A stretch of 64,000 nucleotides of DNA from Oscillospiraceae bacterium (GCA_022508885.1 JAFLUG010000001.1:1-64000); one strand, 5' to 3'. Positions 1 through 9,081 are shown, counted from the stretch's first letter. A program made the numbers and translations. The notes: generated from the letters alone by a model not told the origin.

Positions 1-14
1 AATTGCCCACCGGT

Positions 15-71
15 CTGACTTTGATGCGCAACGTAGGTCACGAAGCGACCAAAGTGAGCAATCAAAGTCAG
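15..71. repeat. imperfect inverted repeat / nested hairpin upstream of oadA
   Basis: ctgactttgat (15-25) pairs with atcaaagtcag (61-71); an inner ggtc...gacc lies between them. Confidence 0.6.
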
Positions 72-105
72 GATTTTGAAATTCTATTGAAATAAGGAGA
101 TACTT

Positions 106-1509
106 ATGGCTAAACTGAAAATTACGGAAACCGTTCTCCGCGACGCGCACCAGAGCCTGATCGCCACGAGAATGTCAATGGACGATATGCGCCCTATCCT
201 GTCCACAATGGATAAGGTGGGATTTTATTCGGCAGAGTGCTGGGGCGGAGCTACGTTTGATTCCTGCATTCGTTTCTTAAACGAAGACCCGTGGGAGCGT
301 CTGAGAATACTCCGCAAGGAAATGCCGAACACCAAGCTTCAGATGCTGTTTCGTGGACAGAATATGCTCGGCTACCGTCACTACGCGGACGACCTGGTAG
401 AGTATTTCGTACAGAAATCTATCGCGAACGGAATCGACATAATCAGAATATTTGACGCGCTCAACGATATCAGAAACCTTGAGACTGCTATAAAGGCGGC
501 CAAAAAGGAGCAGGGACACGCTCAGGTTGCTATTTCGTACACAACGGGCGAGGTGTTCACTCACGAGTATTATGTGGATTACGCAAAGCGCATTGAAAGC
601 GCGGGCGCGGATTCCATCTGCATAAAGGATATGGCGGCGCTGCTTACTCCGTATGAGGCGGGCAGCCTCGTAAAGGATCTGAAGGCCGCTGTAAAGATAC
701 CCATTCAGCTTCATACCCATTACACGTCCGGTCTGGCTTCGATGTGCATTATCAAGGCTGTTGAGGCGGGAGTTGACGGTGTGGATACCGCGATGTCGCC
801 GCTGGCTCTCGGAACCTCGCACGCTCCGACCGAGTCGATAGTCGCGGCGTTTATGGGGACGGATTATGATACCGGTATCGACCTTGCCGCGCTCGGCGAA
901 ATTCGCGAGTATTTTATGAAACTGCGTAAAAAGTACATTGACAGCGGATTGCTTGACCCGTCGATGCTTGCTACAAATACAAAGGCTCTGCTTTACCAGG
1001 TGCCGGGCGGAATGCTCTCCAATCTGCTTTCTCAGCTCAAACAGGCAGGCAAGGCAGACCAGCTCGACGAGGTTTTGGCGGAAGTTCCCAACGTCCGCAA
1101 GGATTCGGGCTTCCCGCCGCTTGTTACGCCTACCTCGCAGATCGTCGGAACACAGGCTGTGTTCAATATAATCACGGGCGAGCGCTACAAGACCGTAACA
1201 AAGGAATTCAAGGGAATGGTAAAGGGCGAATACGGTAAAACGCCCGTTGAGATAGACCCCGAGTTCAGAAAGAAGATAATCGGCGCGGAAGAGCCTATCG
1301 ACTGCCGTCCCGCGGATTTGCTCAAGCCTGAGTTTGAGGCAATGAAGGAAGAAGCTAAGGAGTGGTGCGACGGGTCGTCGGTTGAGGATATCCTCACCTA
1401 CGCGATGTTCCCGAAGGTTGCACCCAAGTTCTTCGAGAACCGCCGCGACAAGCAGCTCGGAATCGACGCTGACCACGCGGACAAGACCAACAAAATTCAC
1501 CCCGTATAA
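106..1509 (+). CDS. oadA: oxaloacetate decarboxylase / pyruvate carboxylase alpha subunit (carboxyltransferase domain, no biotinyl domain)
   Basis: ETVLRDAHQSLIATRM and ECWGGATFDSCIRFLNEDPWERLR motifs; ORF ends without a C-terminal MKM biotinyl domain. Confidence 0.93.
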   Translation: MAKLKITETVLRDAHQSLIATRMSMDDMRPILSTMDKVGFYSAECWGGATFDSCIRFLNEDPWERLRILRKEMPNTKLQMLFRGQNMLGYRHYADDLVEYFVQKSIANGIDIIRIFDALNDIRNLETAIKAAKKEQGHAQVAISYTTGEVFTHEYYVDYAKRIESAGADSICIKDMAALLTPYEAGSLVKDLKAAVKIPIQLHTHYTSGLASMCIIKAVEAGVDGVDTAMSPLALGTSHAPTESIVAAFMGTDYDTGIDLAALGEIREYFMKLRKKYIDSGLLDPSMLATNTKALLYQVPGGMLSNLLSQLKQAGKADQLDEVLAEVPNVRKDSGFPPLVTPTSQIVGTQAVFNIITGERYKTVTKEFKGMVKGEYGKTPVEIDPEFRKKIIGAEEPIDCRPADLLKPEFEAMKEEAKEWCDGSSVEDILTYAMFPKVAPKFFENRRDKQLGIDADHADKTNKIHPV

Positions 1510-1525
1510 AGATTTAAGAACAACG

Positions 1526-1559
1526 GATTTCGGAAGCGGCTTGCTTCCGAAATCTTTTT
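1526..1559 (+). terminator. intrinsic terminator after oadA
   Basis: gatttcggaagc-ggctt-gcttccgaaatc followed by ttttt. Confidence 0.85.
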
Positions 1560-1800
1560 GTATATCCAAATTTCCGCAGTTTAACCAAATATTTACGCAT
1601 TTTTCTTAAAATCGTCAGTTTGCACAAAAGAAAAGTTACAAATCAGTTACATTTGACGTTTGATTTTGATGAAATTTTAAGTAAAAAGTGAAAGTTTTGT
1701 GAAAATGCGATAAAAATACGCTTTTAAATGCTTGAACATGCAAAAGCATAATTTAAGTTATTAAGTAAAAAATATAGCAAAATCAACAATAATGATTTTT

Positions 1801-1814
1801 TGAAAACGTTTTCG
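1801..1814. promoter_or_regulatory. cre-like (CcpA/LacI family) operator
   Basis: TGAAAACGTTTTCG, one mismatch from the palindromic cre form TGAAAACGTTTTCA, upstream of the sugar-ABC promoter. Confidence 0.55.
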
Positions 1815-1847
1815 GCTGTGCAAAGGAAAAAATTTGCAAAAAAACAC

Positions 1848-1876
1848 TTGCAAATCTAAATAAAATATGTTAAACT
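1848..1876 (+). promoter_or_regulatory. sigma-A type promoter for the ABC transporter
   Basis: TTGCAA - 17 nt - TAAACT. Confidence 0.5.
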
Positions 1877-1984
1877 AACAATGTAAACGAGCGTTTAATT
1901 AAGTATTAAAGTTAGGCTCGGATCGCCCACGGCGCGCTCATTCGGAACGCGCGGCGAGGCTACAACATTTAGGAGGAAAAACCA

Positions 1985-3283
1985 ATGAAGAAAAGAATAT
2001 TTGCAGGAGTTATGGCTTCTGCGGCTGCTTTGACAGCAGTTTCCCTCACCGGCTGCGACAGCGCGGCTTCGCCTGAGGAAACACTCACCATTATGTCTTG
2101 GTCCGGTAACTCGGACACTCAGGTAATGATTGACTTTTTCTGCGAGCAGACAGGTACTGATAAGTCACTCGTTAAGTGGGCTCAGGTAGGTACCGACGGC
2201 GCAGGTGCGCGTGATGGCTACGGCACATACCTCGACGGCTCTCAGGACGGCGACATCATCATCTGCGACGCTGAGTGGGCTCCCAACTATATCAACTCCA
2301 ACTACACCGTTGATCTTTCCGAGATCGGCATTTCCAAGGGCAACTACCCCAACGCTTACGCTTATACTCTTGCTCTCGGCACAAGCGATGACGGCAAGTT
2401 CAAGGGCGCTACCTTCCAGGCTACTCCCGGCGGATTTGTTTACAATGTAAAGACCGCTGAAGAGAAGCTCGGCGTTAAGTCCGCAGCTGAGATGCAGGCT
2501 ATGGTTTCCGACTGGAACAAGTTTGAAGAGACTGCCGCTACTCTCGCTGCTCAGGGCGTTGCTATCTGCGCTACAGAGGGCGGTCTCTGGCAGATCATGC
2601 AGTGCCAGAGAGATTCTCAGTGGGTTGTTGATGGCAAGCTCGTAGTTGACTCCTTCGCTACCGACTTTATCCAGAAGGCTAAGGATTATGTTGATAAGGG
2701 CTATCTCACCAAGGAAGAGCAGTGGACTGACGCTTGGTATGCTACCATTCAGAACGGTCAGGCTCTCGGCGACTTCGCGCCTACTTGGGGTCTTACAAAC
2801 GTTGGCGGCGGTTCTATCGCTGAGAACTTCGCAGGCGGTAAGGACGTTGAGGGTACGCTCGGCTTCTGCGCAGGTCCTGCTGCATGGTTCTGGGGTGGCT
2901 CTTATATGTGCGTAACCAACAAGTGCAACACCAACGACCTCGCTAAGCTCTGGATGGAGACCTTCACCATCAACGCTGACTCCATGGAAGCTTATGCAAG
3001 AAAGACCGGCGACTTCGTAAACCACCAGACTGTTATGGAGAAGCTTTCTAAGGATACAAGCCTTACAAACAAGCTCTTCCAGGGCGGCGCTCACCAGTTC
3101 CCCGTTCTCTTCAGCAGCGCTTCCAATATCAACCTTTCTGCTACAAAGTATGACTCTGTAATCAAGAACGCGTTCAACCAGGCTGTTCAGGGCTACGCTA
3201 TCAAGGGCGAGACCTCCAGTGTAGAAGCTGCTGTTGAGGCGTTTAAGAACGAGGTTGGTAAGACCTACGCTGACATCGTTTGA
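1985..3283 (+). CDS. ABC transporter extracellular substrate-binding lipoprotein (carbohydrate type)
   Basis: lipobox (VSLTGC); SBP-like fold sequence; followed by two MalF/MalG-like permeases. Confidence 0.9.
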   Translation: MKKRIFAGVMASAAALTAVSLTGCDSAASPEETLTIMSWSGNSDTQVMIDFFCEQTGTDKSLVKWAQVGTDGAGARDGYGTYLDGSQDGDIIICDAEWAPNYINSNYTVDLSEIGISKGNYPNAYAYTLALGTSDDGKFKGATFQATPGGFVYNVKTAEEKLGVKSAAEMQAMVSDWNKFEETAATLAAQGVAICATEGGLWQIMQCQRDSQWVVDGKLVVDSFATDFIQKAKDYVDKGYLTKEEQWTDAWYATIQNGQALGDFAPTWGLTNVGGGSIAENFAGGKDVEGTLGFCAGPAAWFWGGSYMCVTNKCNTNDLAKLWMETFTINADSMEAYARKTGDFVNHQTVMEKLSKDTSLTNKLFQGGAHQFPVLFSSASNINLSATKYDSVIKNAFNQAVQGYAIKGETSSVEAAVEAFKNEVGKTYADIV

Positions 3284-3319
3284 TTGTCTGCTTAGGCTGA
3301 CCTGAAAAAATAGGTTTTT

Positions 3320-3368
3320 GCAATATACGCTTGCGGGAGAGATCCCGCAGGCAGTATATTGATTTTTT
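3320..3368 (+). terminator. mid-operon hairpin with U-rich tract (attenuator-like)
   Basis: caatata...gcggga-gaga-tcccgc...tatattg followed by attttttta, between SBP and first permease. Confidence 0.65.
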
Positions 3369-3415
3369 TAACAAAAAAATATATACCAAAAAAAATTAAC
3401 AGAAGGGGTGTTTTT

Positions 3416-4402
3416 ATGGCAAATGCGACGACAAAGCCGCGCAAGATGATAAGCTATGCCAAATACGGGTATATCTTCATCGCGCCGTTCTTTATCATTT
3501 ACGCATTGTTTATGTTTTATCCTTTGATAAACACCGTCAGACTAAGCTTTTTCGGAAACGCCGGAAACGAAGCCGCAAACCTCGATACGTTTGTCGGTCT
3601 TCAGAACTACCAGTACATCCTGTTCGGCGGAGATTCTGTCTTTGCACAGCAGAATCATGAAACGTTTTTAACGTCGTTTGGAAACACGCTTATCCTCTGG
3701 GTAGGAAACTTCGTTGTTCAGATAGTGCTTTCGCTGTTGTTGGCGGTATGGTTTTCGGATGTGAGAATTAAAACTCCCGGCACGGGCTTTTTCAAGGTAA
3801 TTATGTACCTGCCTAATATCATCATGGCGGCGTCCGTTGCGGGTATCTTCCTCATGATATTCAACGACAGCCAGTACGGCGCGATAAACTCTATCCTTTT
3901 AAACGCCGGACTTATCCAGGAGCCGATACTGTTTGTATCGGATGTGTGGTCTTCGCGAATAATCGTAATGCTTATTCAGACGTGGATGTGGTTTGGAAAC
4001 ACGATGCTGCTGCTTATGTCGGGTATCTTCGGCATAGACCCCTCTATCTACGAGGCGGCGGCTATCGACGGCTCGAGCGGACCGAACACGTTTTTCAGAA
4101 TAACCCTTCCCATACTTAAGCCCATCTTCTTCTACGTTGTAATTACGTCGCTCATCGGCGGTCTGCAGATGTTCGATATTCCGTACATGCTGCACAACGG
4201 AAACGCGCTGAATGTAAACAACTCGCTGAGAACCGTAGCGGTATTCGTTTACGAGAAGTTTACCATCGGCGGTATAAAGAACTACGGACTTTCCGCGGCG
4301 GCTTCGGTTATACTGTTTATAATCACGGTCGTTCTCGGTATGCTTATCAACAAGTTCAATACCGATTCTACCGCGCCGAAGAAGAAACGTAAAAAAGGTT
4401 GA
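3416..4402 (+). CDS. carbohydrate ABC transporter permease (MalF/UgpA-like)
   Basis: EAAAIDGSSGPNTFFRITLPILKP EAA motif; start at 3416 preferred (agaaggggtg RBS). Confidence 0.92.
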   Translation: MANATTKPRKMISYAKYGYIFIAPFFIIYALFMFYPLINTVRLSFFGNAGNEAANLDTFVGLQNYQYILFGGDSVFAQQNHETFLTSFGNTLILWVGNFVVQIVLSLLLAVWFSDVRIKTPGTGFFKVIMYLPNIIMAASVAGIFLMIFNDSQYGAINSILLNAGLIQEPILFVSDVWSSRIIVMLIQTWMWFGNTMLLLMSGIFGIDPSIYEAAAIDGSSGPNTFFRITLPILKPIFFYVVITSLIGGLQMFDIPYMLHNGNALNVNNSLRTVAVFVYEKFTIGGIKNYGLSAAASVILFIITVVLGMLINKFNTDSTAPKKKRKKG

Positions 4403-4417
4403 AAGGAGTGAGGTATT

Positions 4418-5326
4418 ATGGCAGATTCTTACAATCAGTCGAATAAGGCGTACAGAAGAAGCCTGATGACCCACTCTATCATCAGACTTATAGTATGCAT
4501 TCTTCTTACGATAATTTGCTTGTTCCCGCTTTATGTTATCATAAGCAACGCCACGAGAGGACACGATGAGATCATCAACGGCGGTATCGCGTTCTTTGGC
4601 GGCAGCCTTATCAAGAATATCGAGACGATAAACGACCCGTCTATCTTCGCGGGCTTCTTCGTAAACCAGTTCAGACTCTGGGACGGTTACAGAAACAGCC
4701 TGATCGTAGCCGGTCTGTCGACGATTTTCACGGTGTTCTTTTCGGGTATGACCGCATACGGACTTGTAGTTTATGACTTTAAAGGAAAAGGCTTTTTCAC
4801 AAACTTTATTCTCGCGGTCATGATGGTTCCTATGCAGGTCGTTTCTACAGGTTTCCTGCAGTTCATGTTCCAGTTGAACCTCGTCGGCGGTCCTTCGGCG
4901 TACATCGCGCTTATTCTTCCGTCGATAGCGGCTCCCGCTGTTGTATTCTATATGCTTCAGTACATGAGAAGCTCGTTCCCGCTCGAGATCGTTGAGGCGG
5001 CTCGTATCGACGGCTGTGGAGAGTTCAGAACGTTTATGCAGATAGCGCTTCCGATATTCAAGCCCGCGTTTGCTGTACAGGCTATCTTCGCTTTCGTTAC
5101 AAGCTGGAACAACTACTATACGCCTTCGATGCTGCTCGGCTCTGCCGAAAGCAGTCTCAAGACCATTCCGATGATGGTTCAGGCAGTGCTGCTGGCTGAT
5201 AAGCTCAGCGACAACGGCGCGAAGTATCTCGTAATCACGCTCTCCATCCTGCCGGTTATCATTATTTATCTGGTACTTTCGAAGTTTATCGTAAAGGGTG
5301 TTGCTCTCGGAGCGGTCAAGGGATAA
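4418..5326 (+). CDS. carbohydrate ABC transporter permease (MalG/UgpE-like)
   Basis: EAARIDGCGEFRTFMQIALPIFKPAF EAA motif. Confidence 0.92.
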   Translation: MADSYNQSNKAYRRSLMTHSIIRLIVCILLTIICLFPLYVIISNATRGHDEIINGGIAFFGGSLIKNIETINDPSIFAGFFVNQFRLWDGYRNSLIVAGLSTIFTVFFSGMTAYGLVVYDFKGKGFFTNFILAVMMVPMQVVSTGFLQFMFQLNLVGGPSAYIALILPSIAAPAVVFYMLQYMRSSFPLEIVEAARIDGCGEFRTFMQIALPIFKPAFAVQAIFAFVTSWNNYYTPSMLLGSAESSLKTIPMMVQAVLLADKLSDNGAKYLVITLSILPVIIIYLVLSKFIVKGVALGAVKG

Positions 5327-5384
5327 TTCATCTGACCCCTAAGTTAAATAACAAATTAAGGACCGACGTCAGCAATGGCGTCGG

Positions 5385-5494
5385 TTCAGACTGTATATAA
5401 AGCCCCATCTGTGTCGTCATCGCCGCTGCGGCAGGCACAAAGCCTAGCCGCAGCGGCGCTTCCTAGCATCTGGGACTTTCTCTACAGTCTGGAA
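5385..5494 (+). repeat. 110-nt long hairpin element, family A copy 1
   Basis: ttcagactgt...acagtctggaa base stem; perfect apical stem cgccgctgcggc/gccgcagcggcg; alignable to the reverse strand of 15907-16015. Confidence 0.8.
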
Positions 5495-5601
5495 TTGAAC
5501 TTTTTTACAAGCTGAACCAATGTCAGTAATGGTATAGTGACATTACAAAAGGTAATTTAAAAGTTGTATTTAACAATTTGTAGTTAATTGAGATAACAAA
5601 A

Positions 5602-5625
5602 TCGGGCTGCGGAATGACAGCCCGA
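5602..5625 (-). terminator. intrinsic terminator of rubrerythrin gene
   Basis: tcgggctg...cagcccga followed by ttttg on the minus strand. Confidence 0.75.
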
Positions 5626-5638
5626 AACCTTTATGTAA

Positions 5639-6184
5639 TTACTTGAAGTATCTGTTAAGCAGACCCTCGAAAGCCTTTCCGTGACGCGCCTCGTCCTTTG
5701 CCATCTCGTGAACGGTGTCGTGGATAGCGTCAAGATTGAGCTCCTTTGCCTTCTTCGCAAGGTCAAGCTTTCCTTGAGTTGCGCCGTGCTCAGCGTCAAC
5801 GCGCTTTTTGAGGTTCTCCTTTGTAGAAGCGGAAACAACCTCGCCGAGCATCTCCGCAAACTTCGCAGCGTGCTCTGCTTCTTCCCACGCAGCCTTTTCA
5901 TAGTAAAGTCCAACCTCCGGATAGCCCTCTCTGTGAGCGGCTCTTGCCATAGCGAGGTACATACCTACCTCTGTGCATTCGCCCATGAAGTTAGCGCGGA
6001 GACCTTCTACGATCTCAGCGGGAACACCGTCGATAATTCCGATCTCGTGCTCGCAAGCGAAAACAAGCTTCTCTCCTTCCTCCACAGCCTTAAACTTGCT
6101 TCCGGGAACGCCGCACTGGGGGCACTTTTCGGGTGCGGAATCGCCGATATGAACGTATCCGCATACAGGACAAACATATTTCAT
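5639..6184 (-). CDS. rubrerythrin family protein with N-terminal rubredoxin domain (NADH peroxidase-like)
   Basis: [21 protein letters not shown] rubredoxin motif; [10 protein letters not shown] and DEARHGKAF diiron motifs. Confidence 0.93.
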   Translation of the reverse strand: MKYVCPVCGYVHIGDSAPEKCPQCGVPGSKFKAVEEGEKLVFACEHEIGIIDGVPAEIVEGLRANFMGECTEVGMYLAMARAAHREGYPEVGLYYEKAAWEEAEHAAKFAEMLGEVVSASTKENLKKRVDAEHGATQGKLDLAKKAKELNLDAIHDTVHEMAKDEARHGKAFEGLLNRYFK

Positions 6185-6370
6185 AGTAAAAACCTCCTGA
6201 AATTTAAAATTTTAACAATATAATTCTATCACACTAACCTCAATTTGTCAAGAGCCTTTCAGTCAGTTGAAAGTGAAATTTAGCCGACTTATGGTTTTTA
6301 CTTCAATTAAATCAATGCGTTTTCCGAGCAAATTATTTTTTACTATCAACTGTCAATTTCAAAAAAGCTA

Positions 6371-6399
6371 TTGATTTTTTCTGAATATTGTGGTACAAT
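6371..6399 (+). promoter_or_regulatory. promoter of the GGDEF gene
   Basis: TTGATT - 17 nt - TACAAT. Confidence 0.55.
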
Positions 6400-6445
6400 T
6401 ACATAATATAACTATGTATATTGTGGAATGTAAAACATAGGGGAA

Positions 6446-7579
6446 GTGATTCGGGTAATGTTTAAGTTTGACGCGTCCAAACTGTCGGTTGATAATAAAT
6501 TCAAAATTATTTGTGTCAGCTGCGTGTTGATGCATCTTACATATCTGATAGAGTTTTTCCTTTTCGGCTTTTATTTAATGGGGTACTTCAATATATTCAG
6601 CATAGCCTTTTATGTCATCTGCTCGTTGGATTGTCAGAGGGGAACAGTCGGAAAGCACGCGAATAAATGGATAAACGCTATTTTTGTGGAAATAATAGCT
6701 CATGCTTTTTTGTGTACGGTTATTCAGGGAATTGAGATCGGCTTTTTTGTAAACTTCCTGCTGATAATTCCCGTGGCGTCATATTGCCTGTTTTTCTATG
6801 AGGACAGAAACAGGTTTTTCAAAAGGCTGATTATGTTTTCGATCATTGCGGCGGCTGTTCTTACCGCAAGCGTAGTGTTTACATATAATTATGTTTCGGT
6901 TTACCATCTGCTTGGTGTTCATGAGGTAGACGATTTTGAAACCGGAGTGATGAGAACCGTAAACATCTTCTACGCAATGGCGGCGCTGTGCGCTTTTTCC
7001 CTGATGTTTTTCGTAGAAGTATTCGCGCTTATCCGACAGCTTAATGAAAAGAATGATGAGCTGATATACATAGCCGAGCATGACTCGCTTACGGGTCTTT
7101 TCAATCGCCATGCTTTATGGAGCTATTTTGACAGTCTCTCGAAAAAAGAGGAGAGCTTCTGCGTTATTTTAGGAGATATCGATGACTTTAAAAAGGTCAA
7201 CGACACATACGGACACGACTGCGGAGATGTAGTTCTGAAAAATGTTGCTAAGATAATTCTCGATGAGGTTGGCGAGGGCGATCTGGCGGTTCGCTGGGGC
7301 GGAGAAGAAATGCTCATGATTTTGCTCGGCGACAGAAGCGAGTGCCTGTCCCGTGCTGAAAGAGTAAGAACACGGATAAACGAGCTGAAGATCGTTCACG
7401 AGGGTGAAAACGTAAAGGTCAGCATGACGCTTGGACTGGTAGACCATACCGAGCTTGAAAATCACATGGAAACAGGAAAAGCGGTTCATTCCTCTACATA
7501 TATGGATTCGCTTATCTCAATCGCCGACAAGCGTCTTTACGACGGTAAAAACAGCGGCAAAAACAAGGTTGTCGCATAA
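6446..7579 (+). CDS. membrane-anchored diguanylate cyclase (GGDEF domain)
   Basis: multiple N-terminal TM segments; DSLTGLFNRHAL, GDIDDFKKVNDTYGHDCGD, RWGGEEM signature. Confidence 0.9.
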   Translation: MIRVMFKFDASKLSVDNKFKIICVSCVLMHLTYLIEFFLFGFYLMGYFNIFSIAFYVICSLDCQRGTVGKHANKWINAIFVEIIAHAFLCTVIQGIEIGFFVNFLLIIPVASYCLFFYEDRNRFFKRLIMFSIIAAAVLTASVVFTYNYVSVYHLLGVHEVDDFETGVMRTVNIFYAMAALCAFSLMFFVEVFALIRQLNEKNDELIYIAEHDSLTGLFNRHALWSYFDSLSKKEESFCVILGDIDDFKKVNDTYGHDCGDVVLKNVAKIILDEVGEGDLAVRWGGEEMLMILLGDRSECLSRAERVRTRINELKIVHEGENVKVSMTLGLVDHTELENHMETGKAVHSSTYMDSLISIADKRLYDGKNSGKNKVVA

Positions 7580-7635
7580 ATTTACCTTCGGAATGCCTGT
7601 ACAAAATTTTCAATGAAAATTGTATAATTTGCCGA

Positions 7636-7664
7636 TTGACTTATACAAGATATTGTGTTATACT
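7636..7664 (+). promoter_or_regulatory. sigma-A promoter
   Basis: TTGACT - 17 nt - TATACT. Confidence 0.75.
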
Positions 7665-7717
7665 TTAAGTGCGCCCAAAATATTGGGAAACAAAAATAAT
7701 AGTTGCCCAAAATATTG
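7646..7717. promoter_or_regulatory. three NrdR-box-like palindromes (cores 7646-7655, 7676-7685, 7708-7717)
   Basis: CAAGATATTG, CAAAATATTG, CAAAATATTG versus NrdR core CwAtATaTwG; 30 and 32 nt apart. Confidence 0.7.
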
Positions 7718-7761
7718 AGCGGAAAATATAACCGAAATTTTGAATAAGGGGAATGAAAAAT

Positions 7762-8031
7762 ATGATCGACATTAACGTAATCGGCGGAAAGCTTTCAGAG
7801 GCAGAGGTTCAGTATTATATCAGCGAGGCGGAGGAAAAATATCCCGAAAAGAATCTGCGCGCGATAGAGCTTGAGGTTGATGGAAATTATGTAAACGCAA
7901 AGTACAGCTTTGCGGACGTTCCCTTTCAGCGTATCCGCAGAATAACGGGATATCTTGTAGGTACTCTCGACCGCTTTAACAACGCCAAGCGCGCCGAGGA
8001 AAGATCGCGCGTAAAGCACGAGGTTATGTGA
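7762..8031 (+). CDS. stand-alone NrdD C-terminal-like small protein (anaerobic ribonucleoside-triphosphate reductase-like)
   Basis: FQRIRRITGYLVGTLDRFNNAKRAEERSRVKH resembles the class III RNR C-terminus; ATG at 7762 better spaced from aagggg than 7753. Confidence 0.75.
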   Translation: MIDINVIGGKLSEAEVQYYISEAEEKYPEKNLRAIELEVDGNYVNAKYSFADVPFQRIRRITGYLVGTLDRFNNAKRAEERSRVKHEVM

Positions 8032-8078
8032 AGATTTCACACTTGATCAGAATTTTAGATCAGAATTTATATTATTTA

Positions 8079-8138
8079 CTGAGGGGAAACTTTCTGTAGA
8101 AAGTTTCCCCTCAGACTCCTCTTCAAAGACTTTTTGTA
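8079..8138 (-). repeat. 3'-UTR hairpin element, family B copy 1
   Basis: ctgaggggaaactttct-gt-agaaagtttcccctcag plus conserved actcc-cttcaaagactttttgta tail. Confidence 0.8.
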
Positions 8139-8179
8139 TGTTCTGCAAACGTATTAAATTCTGATTATTTGTCAGTTTG

Positions 8180-8731
8180 TTATTTCAACTCGTTTTTTAA
8201 CTCATCGTAAAGCGTGCTAAAAACAGACATCATCTCCTTGTCCTCATCACTTAGAAAATTATTTTCATATGAAAAAAATTCATTATATGTAATATAATAT
8301 GCTGTCACTGACGGATAGGGATTAAGGACTTCATTCATGCTCTTTCCAAGCAGACCGTTTTCTTTTACACGACCTGAGTTTGCCAGAAAGAACGCGTCAT
8401 AATCCTTTACACCGTCGATCTCCAGTATAAATTTCATAAGCTTGTTTTCTTTGGTGAAATAAAATGAATAAACATACGCTTCTTCTTCGTTTTCCGGAAT
8501 TACAACATTAAACACTTCAAGAATTCTGTTTTCCTGTTCCTCAGTGAATCCGACAAGCATTTTATCTTTGTCCCTGCTTGAAAAATGATGTTTATGATTA
8601 TCATGCATATCCACAGAACAGCCGGCAACACTAAACAATAAAGCGCACAGAATAAAGCATATTAACAAATAGCTTATAAACTTTACAGCGTTATCGGTTT
8701 TTCCGCTATTCAATATGTTACCCTTTCTCAC
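8180..8731 (-). CDS. hypothetical lipoprotein
   Basis: signal peptide with lipobox ALLFSVAGC. Confidence 0.65.
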   Translation of the reverse strand: MRKGNILNSGKTDNAVKFISYLLICFILCALLFSVAGCSVDMHDNHKHHFSSRDKDKMLVGFTEEQENRILEVFNVVIPENEEEAYVYSFYFTKENKLMKFILEIDGVKDYDAFFLANSGRVKENGLLGKSMNEVLNPYPSVTAYYITYNEFFSYENNFLSDEDKEMMSVFSTLYDELKNELK

Positions 8732-8978
8732 CGCGCGACTGCCTTATCATATCCTCTACTACGATATCGTATATCTCGCCGAGGGTCGCGCAGTATTCAA
8801 GGATTTTCCACGGTTCGTTTGTGTGGAAATGCAGCTTTGCCGTGTCCTCATCGGCAATAACAAGCAGGCTGTCACCGACAAAGTGCTCTCGGATATATTC
8901 GTCAAGCTCGTCCTCGTCGATGTCCTTTGCGTCGATAAGAAGCTGTGTGTCGTATCTGAACTCGATTTCCTCTTCCAT
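8718..8978 (-). CDS. small protein resembling the C-terminal domain of FakA/YloV (DAK-family fatty acid kinase)
   Basis: YDTQLLIDAKDIDEDEL...VGDSLLVIADEDTAKLHFHTNEPWKILEYCATLGEIYDIVVEDM resembles the YloV C-terminal segment. Confidence 0.72.
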   Translation of the reverse strand: MEEEIEFRYDTQLLIDAKDIDEDELDEYIREHFVGDSLLVIADEDTAKLHFHTNEPWKILEYCATLGEIYDIVVEDMIRQSRGEKG

Positions 8979-9024
8979 GATATTATCCTCCGTATAAAAG
9001 TTTTATCTGCTTGCAAGATTTTAT

Positions 9025-9081
9025 CTGAGGGAAACTTTCTGTAGAAAGTTTCCCTCAGACTCCCTTCAAAGACTTTTTGTA
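9025..9081 (-). repeat. 3'-UTR hairpin element, family B copy 2
   Basis: ctgagggaaactttct-gt-agaaagtttccctcag plus actcccttcaaagactttttgta. Confidence 0.8.

Noticed and set aside
277-1569. 430-aa minus-strand ORF antisense to oadA
   Set aside because: Mirror of a strongly conserved CDS; composition (Arg/Leu/Val-rich, no family motifs) typical of antisense frames in GC-biased codons.
6446-7579. Possible c-di-GMP riboswitch near the GGDEF gene
   Set aside because: Flanking spacers do not show the conserved c-di-GMP-I/II aptamer motifs.
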